Assembly: GCA_903909905.1 (NCBI GenBank)
Contig: CAIVXP010000368.1
Coordinates: forward strand, 1-6,195
Direction: 5' to 3'
Source of the DNA: Akkermansiaceae bacterium
GTDB lineage: Bacteria; Verrucomicrobiota; Verrucomicrobiia; Verrucomicrobiales; Akkermansiaceae
DNA: 6,195 bases
The notes beneath the pieces are model-generated. The model had not been told where the DNA came from. It made no database searches and saw only the letters and a list, made by a program, of their open reading frames with translations. Position numbers and translations under genes: made by a program. Below, one piece after another: positions 1-6,195 of this stretch (position 1 is the stretch's first letter; each line of letters opens with the position of its first letter).

Positions 1-3000
1 GTGGGGTTGAGGCGGGTGCCATGGCAATCTGGGCATGGCACGAGCTCGTCATCGTCCATGCGCTCCATCGCGCGGTCGGCATCGAGCTCCGCTTCGAGCA
101 GCGTGTCGAAGCGCGAGGTATCGGGCACAATCGCTCGATGTTTTTTCGGAACCTTGCCATGACCGCGGCAGGTGCCGCACCAACCGCGCGGGGAGTTGAA
201 GGAAAACAATCGCGGGTCGAGTTCTTCGAAGGACTGGTTGCAGCTCGGGCAGCTGGATTGCGTCGAGAGCAGGATGAATTTTTTGTCGGCGGTGAAGAGC
301 TTGATGAGGCCCTTGCCGATGCTGAGCGTGCGCGCGATGGATTCGGCGAGATTTGGCAGCGCCGTGTTTTTGGCGTGGCGTTTGAAGTCCGCCGTCACCA
401 CATCGATGTCGTGTTCCTTGAAGCGTTCGAGACGCGTGAAATTTTCCGCATCGCGGAACTGTCGATCTACTAGAAGTCTAGTAAATCCATGTTTCAGTGT
501 CCACTCGGCGATTTCCGTGTGATAGCCTTTTTTGCTGCGGATGAGCGGAGCGAGCAGGCAGACATCGCCTTTTTTCAATTCGGCGCGGATCACATTCTCG
601 ATCGCAGCAACCGATTGTTTTTCGACCGGCACCTGGCAGTCCGGGCAGTGGATCGTGCCGAGCTTTGAGTAGAGCAGTCGGATGAAGTTCCAGAGTTCGG
701 TGACCGTGGCGACGGTGGATTTGCCGCCGCCTTGTGAGACGCGTTGTTCGATCGCGACCGTGGGTGGCAGGCCTTGAAGTTGATCGATCTCCGGGCGTTC
801 GAGTTGTTCGGCGAATTGCCGCGCGTAGGCCGAGATCGAATCGAGGAAGCGGCGCTGGCCTTCGGCAAAAAGGATGTCGAAGGCGAGCGTGGATTTCCCC
901 GAGCCCGAAAGCCCGGAGATCACGACGAACTGGTCGCGGGGGATGTCGAGCGAGAGGTTCTTGAGGTTGTGATGGCGTGCGCCGCGGAGCGTGATGGCGT
1001 TGGCGGATGATGGATGGGCGCTTTGTTTGGCTGGCTTCGACCGTGTTGCGGCAATGGCGCTGGTTTTGCCGACTTTTTTCAATGCCTCGCGCAGGTAGTC
1101 GGCCGTCGGGCTCTTGAGTTTGGCGATGTCTTCCGGTGTGCCTTCGGCGACGAGGCGCCCGCCATTCGCGCCGGCATCGGGCCCGAGGTCGATGATCCAA
1201 TCGGCGCATTTGATCACATCAAGATTGTGCTCGATCACCAGCAGCGAGTGACCGGCATCGACGAGTTTTTGAAACACGCCGAGCAGGCGTTCGATGTCGG
1301 AAAAGTGGAGACCGGTGGTTGGCTCGTCGAGGATGAGAAGTTTTGTGCCTTGCGAAGACGAGGGCGGATCGCCCAAAAGCTGGCAGAGCTTGAGCCGTTG
1401 TGACTCGCCACCTGAAAGCGTGTTGAGCGCTTGGCCAAGCTTCAGATAGCCGAGGCCGACCTCGACCAGTGGAGCGAGCGCCGCGTGGATTTTTTTGATG
1501 AGCCGCGCTTCGGCCGTTGAGGTTTCGGGAGTGAGGGCAAATGTCTCGGGAATTTCGGCGGCAGTGAGCTCGAGCACATCGGCAATCGATCGGCCGCGGT
1601 AGGTGAACTCAAGCGTCGATGACTTGTAGCGGCGGCCATTGCAGGCGGGGCAGGTCACGTGGATGTCGGCAAGGAATTGCATTTCCACCTGCTCGCTGCC
1701 GGTGCCGGAGCAGCGGTCGCAGCGTCCGTCGCCGGAATTGAATGAGAAAAACCCACCCTGCAGTCCGCGAGCGCGGGCCTCATCGGTCATCGTGAAAAGC
1801 TGGCGGATCGGCTCGAACGCGCCAAGCAGCAATGCCGGTGTTGAGCGCGGCGTGCGGGCCAGCGGCGATTGATCGACGAGCGCGATGCCCGACAAGTACT
1901 GTGTTCCTAGTAGTTCTTTGAGTGGGGCCGGATCCAGCGAGGCATCCTCAATGCCGAGACGGCGGGCGACATTTGCGTGGAGCACATCGTGGGCGAGGGT
2001 TGATTTACCCGAGCCCGAAACTCCTGTGAGGCAGGCGAAGAGGCCGAGTGGCAGATCGACATCGAGTTTTTTCAGGTTGTGGCGAGATGCGCCGCGAATT
2101 GAAAGTTTAGCCTTCCCGCGCGGTCGTCGTTTGGCCGGGACGGCGATGAATTTGTCACCGCGGAGCCAGCGGCGGGTTTCGTTGGGGGAGGCGGATTTTT
2201 TGCTGAGCCCCTCACTGCTGTCGGGTGCGCCTTGGTAAATGATGTGGCCGCCATGTTGCCCCGCGCCTGGACCGAGGTCGACGAGATGATCGGCGGCGCG
2301 CATCACCGTGTTTTCATGTTCGACCACTACCAGCGTGTTACCTTTGTCGCGCAGGCCGTGCATGATGCCGACGAGACGGTCGATGTCGCGGGCGTGGAGG
2401 CCGACGGTTGGTTCGTCGAGCACGAAGAGCGTGCCAGTGAGCGATGCGCCGAGGCAGGTCGTGAGATTGACGCGTTCGACTTCGCCGCCGGAAAGTGTGC
2501 GCGTCTGGCGATCGAGCGTGAGGTAGCCGAGCCCGACTTCGACCAGATAGCCGAGGCGCGAGGTAATTTCCGCCAGCACGACAGCGAGCGTGGAATCGGT
2601 GGAATTTTTGATGCGGTCGGTCGACTGCAGTTGTTTGAGCAATTCCACCAGATCGCTGACCGGTAGCGCCCAGAGTTCGGGCAGTGATTTGCCGTCGATT
2701 TTGAAACAGAGGGCTTCCGGTTGCAGGCGTTTGCCACGGCAGCTGTGGCAGGTCGTGTAGGAGCGATAGCGCGAAAGAAAGACGCGGACATGCATCTTGT
2801 AGGCCTTGGTTTCGAGCCAATCGAAAAATCCCTTCACGCCGTACCATGAACCCGAGCTCCAGAGTTCCTCCAGCTCCTCGGGCGTCAGATCAGATTTTCT
2901 ACGATCTCCATAGTAGATCCATTCCTGTTCGTCTTCGGAGAGGTCCTCCCATGCTTGATTGACATCGATACCGCGTTCCTTACAGCAGCGCAGCAGGTCG

Positions 3001-3986
3001 CGTTGGCATTCGCCGCCGCGGTCGCCTTGAAAGGGTTTGATCGCACCTTTGCGGATCGAGAGTGTGGGATCGGGCACGGATTTTTGTGGGTCGATACCGA
3101 TCACGCGCCCGAAGCCGCGGCAGGTCGGGCATGCACCGACCGGGTTGTTGAAAGAAAACAGCGAGGGTGTCGGCGGACGCAGCGTGAAGCCGGTGGCGGG
3201 GTTGGTCCAATCGGCGCTGAAGCTGCGGGCGAGCTCGGCCTTTCCATTTGCGTTCACCGCGCGCACCGATGCGCGGCCTTTGCCCAAGGTGAAGGCTGCT
3301 TCCATCGCTTCGAGCAAGCGGCTACGGTTGGCGCGGGTGAGCGTGATGCGGTCCTGGAGGACATCGACCGTGGCCGGCAATCGCGTTTGGCTTGGTGCTT
3401 CGTCGGTGCGGACGATCGCGCCATTCAGCACGACGCGCAGGTATCCTTGTTGGTTTAGAAAGGCAAAAAATTCCGCGGGTTTTGTGCCTGCGGGTGCGGG
3501 CACGGCGAAGGTGATCAGAAGTGTTTGATCCGCGAGGTGTTGCATCGCCCATGCTGCGGCACTGGTGGCCGAGTCGGGCGCGATGAGTTCGCCAGTGTGT
3601 GGGTCGTGCGCGGTGGCTGTGCGGGTAAAGAGCAGCTTGAGGTAATCGTTGATCTCGGTGAGCGTGCCGACGGTCGAGCGGGTCGAGCGGGTGTGATTTT
3701 TTTGTTCGATCGCGATGGCGGGCGGGATGCCTTCGATCGCGTCGACATCGGGTTTGTCCATGCGGTCGAAAAACTGTCGGACATAAGGCGAGAAGGTTTC
3801 CACATAACGCCGTTGGCCTTCGGCGTAGAGCGTGTGGAAGGCGAGTGAAGATTTGCCCGAGCCGGATGGACCGGTGACCACCGTGAGTTTGCCGAGCGGA
3901 ATCTCGAGGTCGAGGTTGCGCAGGTTGTGTTGGCGGCATCCGCGCAAGCGAATCGCGGCCGCTGAGGTTTTCTTGGGGGTGGGCAC
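1..3986 (-). CDS. uvrA: Long (tandem-duplicated) excinuclease ABC subunit UvrA, C-terminus beyond window
   Basis: UvrA is the ATP-dependent DNA-damage sensor of nucleotide excision repair and hands lesions to UvrB. The frame is open for 1328 codons with no stop or frameshift. The GTG start at 3986 lies four codons after an in-frame TAG. Unit 1: Walker A GPSGSGKS 39-46, UvrB-binding region about 120-250, zinc cysteines C286/C289 and C413/C416, signature LSGGE 498-502, Walker B LFVLDEP 520-526, H557. Its second ATPase has Walker A GVSGSGKS 655-662, a complete zinc finger C756/C759/C779/C782 (CxxC-x19-CxxC, the E. coli spacing), LSGGE 857-861, LLILDEP 883-889 and H920. A basic linker (about 969-996) leads to unit 2: Walker A GLSGSGKS 1025-1032, zinc pairs C1246/C1249 and C1270/C1273, and C1318/C1321. 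By comparison with unit 1, roughly 550 residues are missing, giving about 1,900 in total, as in known long UvrAs. Unit 1 lacks two CxxC pairs. The gene lies 74 bp downstream of the kinase on the same strand. Confidence 0.97.
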   Translation of the reverse strand, partial: MPTPKKTSAAAIRLRGCRQHNLRNLDLEIPLGKLTVVTGPSGSGKSSLAFHTLYAEGQRRYVETFSPYVRQFFDRMDKPDVDAIEGIPPAIAIEQKNHTRSTRSTVGTLTEINDYLKLLFTRTATAHDPHTGELIAPDSATSAAAWAMQHLADQTLLITFAVPAPAGTKPAEFFAFLNQQGYLRVVLNGAIVRTDEAPSQTRLPATVDVLQDRITLTRANRSRLLEAMEAAFTLGKGRASVRAVNANGKAELARSFSADWTNPATGFTLRPPTPSLFSFNNPVGACPTCRGFGRVIGIDPQKSVPDPTLSIRKGAIKPFQGDRGGECQRDLLRCCKERGIDVNQAWEDLSEDEQEWIYYGDRRKSDLTPEELEELWSSGSWYGVKGFFDWLETKAYKMHVRVFLSRYRSYTTCHSCRGKRLQPEALCFKIDGKSLPELWALPVSDLVELLKQLQSTDRIKNSTDSTLAVVLAEITSRLGYLVEVGLGYLTLDRQTRTLSGGEVERVNLTTCLGASLTGTLFVLDEPTVGLHARDIDRLVGIMHGLRDKGNTLVVVEHENTVMRAADHLVDLGPGAGQHGGHIIYQGAPDSSEGLSKKSASPNETRRWLRGDKFIAVPAKRRPRGKAKLSIRGASRHNLKKLDVDLPLGLFACLTGVSGSGKSTLAHDVLHANVARRLGIEDASLDPAPLKELLGTQYLSGIALVDQSPLARTPRSTPALLLGAFEPIRQLFTMTDEARARGLQGGFFSFNSGDGRCDRCSGTGSEQVEMQFLADIHVTCPACNGRRYKSSTLEFTYRGRSIADVLELTAAEIPETFALTPETSTAEARLIKKIHAALAPLVEVGLGYLKLGQALNTLSGGESQRLKLCQLLGDPPSSSQGTKLLILDEPTTGLHFSDIERLLGVFQKLVDAGHSLLVIEHNLDVIKCADWIIDLGPDAGANGGRLVAEGTPEDIAKLKSPTADYLREALKKVGKTSAIAATRSKPAKQSAHPSSANAITLRGARHHNLKNLSLDIPRDQFVVISGLSGSGKSTLAFDILFAEGQRRFLDSISAYARQFAEQLERPEIDQLQGLPPTVAIEQRVSQGGGKSTVATVTELWNFIRLLYSKLGTIHCPDCQVPVEKQSVAAIENVIRAELKKGDVCLLAPLIRSKKGYHTEIAEWTLKHGFTRLLVDRQFRDAENFTRLERFKEHDIDVVTADFKRHAKNTALPNLAESIARTLSIGKGLIKLFTADKKFILLSTQSSCPSCNQSFEELDPRLFSFNSPRGWCGTCRGHGKVPKKHRAIVPDTSRFDTLLEAELDADRAMERMDDDELVPCPDCHGTRLNP
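3673..3690. repeat. 9-bp perfect tandem duplication inside uvrA
   Basis: GTCGAGCGG occurs twice back to back. On the coding strand it encodes a Thr-Arg-Ser, Thr-Arg-Ser, Thr run (about residues 99-105) in the loop before the V-G-T-L-T-E-I segment of UvrA unit 1. It keeps the frame. Canonical UvrA has a single N-P-R-S-T here, so the run is either a small in-frame slippage product or a normal feature of the long subfamily. Confidence 0.7.
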
Positions 3987-4060
3987 GCCGCGAGTCTAGG
4001 CGGGATCGCGGTCACTGCCAGCGGAAGCTGGGGCTAGAGCGCGGGAATTTGATGCAAGGG
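3987..4060. other. Short gap between kinase stop and uvrA start
   Basis: These 74 bp separate two co-directional minus-strand genes. They contain a 5-bp stem with a 4-nt loop (CCAGC-GGAA-GCTGG, 4018-4031) that has no T-tract after it on the coding strand, so I do not call a terminator. No clear Shine-Dalgarno motif precedes the uvrA GTG. The spacing is compatible with co-transcription of kinase and uvrA, but an internal promoter cannot be excluded. Confidence 0.5.
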
Positions 4061-5926
4061 CTACTCGTCCTGCTGGTCCCACTTGTCGCGAGTATCCCGC
4101 TCGTTCAACTCGCCCACATCGGGAATCTCACAGCCGAGGATTTGCTGTAAATGACCGGCATCACTGCGGGTGAGGTCAATTTCCCTAACGATCTCCTCGG
4201 CGGCGATTTCGTCACGCTTCTCGATCAAGGAGGCCCGTTTCCTTTCCAGTCCGCTGATGTAACTTTCGCGAATCGACTCGATTTCCTTGAGCATTTTTTT
4301 ATCGAGCGCATCCTGCTTTGTCAGATGTTTTGCATGGTCCTCGTCGATATCGACGAGGCCGTTAAATTGCGAGTCGAGATCTTCCGGGATTCTGCCGCCG
4401 TTTTTTTGGGCCAGCTCCAAAAACTGCTCGAGGTCCCGCTCGACCAATGGTCGAATCTGGCGATTGGGAATTTCTCGCATCGCGCGTTTGATGCCGCGGC
4501 AGAAATCCTCGAGGTTTTTGGTGAGTGCTTCTTGATACTCCTCAATAAGGCGCTCGTTGTAGCGCTTTATTTGACCTTGAGCCATGACAAAAAATGCGGC
4601 GGGATCAAAGCTGCGGTGGGGCGCGGGAGTCAGATTGTTGGTGGGGGGCAATGCCGGCTGGATGGGTTTCTCGACCACGGCCTCGGGTGGCTTTGCATTG
4701 AAAGTCGCAGGTTTGGGCGGCTTTTCTGAATGGCCTTCCGCCGCAGGCAAAGGTGTGGGAGTAGGGATGGGATCAATCGACGGCTTCGGTGCAGGCTTGA
4801 GCGCCGTCGTCGGATCAGTCGTCGGTGTGGGTTTAGGCGCTTGAGTTGGCGCGGGCTGCGGTGTGGGTGGTGGAGTGGATTTCGGTGCGGGAGTGGACGC
4901 CTGAGTTGGCGCGGGCTGCGGCGCGGGTTCCGGCAGGCTCGCGATCGGTTTGCTGGCGTTGTGTTTGTAAACCAAGAATCCAAGCACCGCGGCGAGGGCA
5001 AGCATAGCCAAACCAGATGAAGAAAAGATGCCGGATAATTTCTTTGCCACCGGTGAGGCGGCGACGAACCGTGGGGTAGGTCGTGCGGCATAGGCCGGTG
5101 GTGGCGTGGCCACAATCGGCTGCTGAATTTTCAAGATGTCGCCGAGCAGCAGATGCGCATTCGGGTAGCGCAGCTCGGGGTTCGAATCCGTGGCGCGGCG
5201 AATGATTTCATCAAAGCGAGGATCGCAACCCACGATCAGTGATGCAGGCCTTGGGTCATCGGCGGGCAGTCTGCCGGTGATAAGCTCGTGAATCAGAACG
5301 CCGATCGAAAAAATATCGGCCCGATGGTTGACGCTCAGCGGGGCATTGATGACTTCAGGCGCGGTATAGCCTGGAGTGCCGTAAATTTGAGTGCCTGGCA
5401 CGTGATCCTTCCCCACTGGGCGAGCCAAACCAAAGTCGCCGATCTTTGGCTCCTTGTTCTGATCGAGCAAAACATTCGAAGGCTTGATGTCGCGATGTAC
5501 GATGCCGTTTTCGTGCGCATGGGCAAGGCCCTGGCAAACGCCAACCATGAGTTGGATCACATCGTCCTGAGCAAGTCTATGGCCGTGTGCGTAGTGAAAG
5601 AGCGACTGACCGGAGACATGCTCCATGATGATGAAAAGCATGCCATTGACCTCGCCGAAGTCGTACACGCCGATGAGGTTCGGGTGATTGAGGCGCGCCA
5701 TCGATTTGGCCTCGGCCTCAAAACCGATGCAAAAGTTGGGATCTCGGCTGAACTCCTGCGGCAGGATTTTGATGGCGACCGGGCGATCGAGTGATTTTTG
5801 AACGGCCTTGTAGACCGCACCCATGCCGCCGATGGCAATCAGCGACTCAATGTGATAAGTCGGAAACAGTGGCGCCAGATCGTCGATCTCGGGTGCTTGG
5901 AAAAGAATCTGAGAATGATCGCTCAT
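4061..5926 (-). CDS. Transmembrane Ser/Thr protein kinase (Hanks type) with proline-rich stalk and helical C-terminal domain
   Basis: It should phosphorylate Ser/Thr on cytoplasmic targets and be anchored in the inner membrane. Residues are numbered from the ATG at 5926 (621 aa). The kinase domain (about 24-268) has a glycine loop containing GGMG 33-36, VAIK with K53, αC Glu E72, HRD 144-146, N151, DFG 164-166 and APE 189-191, so all catalytic residues are present. The first glycine of the GxGxxG loop is Ala31. The activation segment has Thr179, Thr184 and Thr188 as possible autophosphorylation sites. One membrane helix (about 302-320) follows, then a Pro/Ala/Thr-rich stalk (about 327-436) with a duplicated PQPAPTQA. 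Last comes a charged, helix-rich domain (about 440-621) predicted to be periplasmic, where a signal could be sensed; its family is not recognised. A TTG at 5935 would add three residues; the ATG is preferred. No strong ribosome site is visible. The substrate is unknown. Confidence 0.93.
   Translation of the reverse strand: MSDHSQILFQAPEIDDLAPLFPTYHIESLIAIGGMGAVYKAVQKSLDRPVAIKILPQEFSRDPNFCIGFEAEAKSMARLNHPNLIGVYDFGEVNGMLFIIMEHVSGQSLFHYAHGHRLAQDDVIQLMVGVCQGLAHAHENGIVHRDIKPSNVLLDQNKEPKIGDFGLARPVGKDHVPGTQIYGTPGYTAPEVINAPLSVNHRADIFSIGVLIHELITGRLPADDPRPASLIVGCDPRFDEIIRRATDSNPELRYPNAHLLLGDILKIQQPIVATPPPAYAARPTPRFVAASPVAKKLSGIFSSSGLAMLALAAVLGFLVYKHNASKPIASLPEPAPQPAPTQASTPAPKSTPPPTPQPAPTQAPKPTPTTDPTTALKPAPKPSIDPIPTPTPLPAAEGHSEKPPKPATFNAKPPEAVVEKPIQPALPPTNNLTPAPHRSFDPAAFFVMAQGQIKRYNERLIEEYQEALTKNLEDFCRGIKRAMREIPNRQIRPLVERDLEQFLELAQKNGGRIPEDLDSQFNGLVDIDEDHAKHLTKQDALDKKMLKEIESIRESYISGLERKRASLIEKRDEIAAEEIVREIDLTRSDAGHLQQILGCEIPDVGELNERDTRDKWDQQDE
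4842..4921. repeat. Direct repeat with 60-bp period in the kinase stalk
   Basis: The 20-mer TGAGTTGGCGCGGGCTGCGG is identical at 4842-4861 and 4902-4921, exactly 60 bp (20 codons) apart. It encodes PQPAPTQA, seen at residues 336-343 and 356-363 of the kinase. The spacing is in frame, so gain or loss of a unit would change only stalk length. The rest of the 60-bp unit is diverged Pro/Thr/Ala coding sequence. Confidence 0.85.
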
Positions 5927-6027
5927 GACGCACAAAAAATCTTTGGCAACCTTTCCATGCGGGGGCAGGCTAATTTTTTCGATACCCGCAATTCAAGGCA
6001 AAACCACCCGAAACGAGACGCAGGCAT
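5923..6027 (-). CDS. Doubtful 34-codon upstream ORF overlapping the kinase start by ATGA
   Basis: An ATG at 6027, two codons after an in-frame TAA, opens a 34-codon frame. Its TGA stop (5925-5923) overlaps the kinase ATG (5926-5924) as ATGA, the arrangement typical of translationally coupled genes. A weak purine run (GGAAAA) sits about 7 nt before the ATG. The predicted peptide is basic and has four cysteines; I recognise no family. Against it, codon use (TTA, TTG, GTA, AGG, TGT, ATT) is unlike the C/G-ending codons of the neighbours, and a 34-codon frame can arise by chance. It could be a leader peptide controlling the kinase, or simply 5' untranslated sequence. Confidence 0.2.
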   Translation of the reverse strand: MPASRFGWFCLELRVSKKLACPRMERLPKIFCAS

Positions 6028-6091
6028 TTTTTATTTTCCGTTGGCGCTTTGCCACATGCCATCGCAGCCTGTCTGGCGTCACCCGCGATTC
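5927..6091. other. Divergent intergenic region
   Basis: This stretch separates the minus-strand kinase from the plus-strand gene, so promoters for both probably lie here. It is AT-richer than its surroundings, with A/T tracts at 5971-5979 and 6026-6037. I could not find a -35/-10 pair with good spacing for either direction, nor a clear operator. It also contains the doubtful upstream ORF and an alternative start (6056) for the plus-strand gene. Confidence 0.6.
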
Positions 6092-6195
6092 ATGACTGCC
6101 GGCATTGATCCCACGACCTTTGTAATATCCGCAGCTTTTGCTGCGGCGGCACTCGCGTTTCTGGGGCCGGCATTGAGGAATATCCCCGGCAAGCA
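6092..6195 (+). CDS. N-terminus of an unidentified membrane-anchored or exported protein, partial
   Basis: The frame runs from the ATG at 6092 to the window edge (34 codons visible) and continues beyond it. After a short polar start (M-T-A-G-I-D-P-T-T), residues about 10-26 form an Ala/Phe/Leu-rich hydrophobic stretch, then P-A-L-R-N-I-P-G-K. This suits a signal anchor or the first membrane helix of a larger protein. An in-frame ATG at 6056 would add 12 residues (M-P-S-Q-P-V-W-R-H-P-R-F); neither start has a convincing Shine-Dalgarno site. The gene diverges from the kinase. Too little is visible to name a family, and the frame could be spurious, though its divergent position and hydrophobic N-terminus favour a real gene. 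Confidence 0.5.
   Translation, partial: MTAGIDPTTFVISAAFAAAALAFLGPALRNIPGK
6129..6146. repeat. Perfect 7-bp inverted repeat with 4-nt loop
   Basis: CCGCAGC-TTTT-GCTGCGG forms a perfect GC-rich hairpin, 37 nt into the plus-strand frame from its ATG. No T-tract follows on the plus strand, so it is not a standard terminator. It encodes S-A-A-F-A-A-A within the hydrophobic N-terminal segment, so it may be a by-product of alanine-rich coding. It could also be a dispersed repeat or an mRNA structure near the start codon. Confidence 0.6.

Noticed and set aside
21..473. Plus-strand open frame of 150 codons at the left edge
   Set aside because: It lies antisense to the strongly supported UvrA frame and shows no family motif. 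It reflects the GC-rich codon pattern of the real gene.
478..1209. Minus-strand open frame of 243 codons, Arg/Pro/His-rich
   Set aside because: It is an out-of-frame reading of uvrA. The correct frame carries Walker A and other UvrA motifs through the same bases; this one has low-complexity Arg-rich composition.
3322..4015. Two overlapping minus-strand frames (205 and 166 codons) at the uvrA 5' end
   Set aside because: Both are shifted frames of uvrA. The frame starting with GTG at 3986 gives the UvrA N-terminus and stays open to the window edge.
4018..4031. Small stem-loop between kinase and uvrA as a transcription terminator
   Set aside because: The stem is only 5 bp and no T-run follows it on the transcribed strand.
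4151..4729. Plus-strand frame of 192 codons antisense to the kinase C-terminal domain
   Set aside because: No recognisable motif or start signal, and the opposite strand encodes a coherent membrane-kinase architecture.
5288..5794. Plus-strand frame of 168 codons antisense to the kinase domain
   Set aside because: It is opposite conserved kinase motifs (HRD, DFG, APE), which fully explain the sequence.
5924..5935. TTG at 5935 as the kinase start
   Set aside because: An ATG lies three codons downstream (5926) and neither has a strong ribosome site, so the ATG is the simpler choice.
5991..5996. TTGAAT as a -35 box for the kinase
   Set aside because: No acceptable -10 box lies 16-18 bp downstream; the match alone is expected by chance.

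Overview
The window is GC-rich and densely coded on the minus strand. It looks like chromosomal sequence from a Verrucomicrobiota (PVC group) bacterium. That placement rests on a tandem-duplicated 'long' UvrA, a membrane Ser/Thr kinase with a GGMG glycine loop and a proline-rich stalk, and the absence of clear Shine-Dalgarno sites. It is inferred from family knowledge, not from a database match.

Layout: (1) Positions 3986 to 1 (minus) hold one uninterrupted frame of 1328 codons that runs off the left edge. It encodes a double-length excinuclease subunit UvrA: one full UvrA unit (about residues 1-968), a basic linker, and the first third of a second unit. (2) A 74-bp gap follows. (3) Positions 5926 to 4061 (minus) encode a 621-residue transmembrane Ser/Thr protein kinase with a proline-rich stalk and a helical C-terminal domain of unrecognised family. 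(4) Positions 5927-6091 form a divergent intergenic region. It contains a doubtful 34-codon ORF whose stop overlaps the kinase start as ATGA. (5) From 6092 (or 6056) on the plus strand, the first codons of an unidentified membrane-anchored or exported protein run off the right edge.

The kinase and uvrA are co-directional with a short gap and no obvious terminator, so they may be co-transcribed. A functional link between signalling and nucleotide excision repair is only a hypothesis. The most distinctive sequence-level observation is asymmetric zinc-module decay in UvrA: the first unit has lost two CxxC pairs at the exact positions where the second unit keeps them. I see no mobile element, CRISPR array, tRNA or rRNA.
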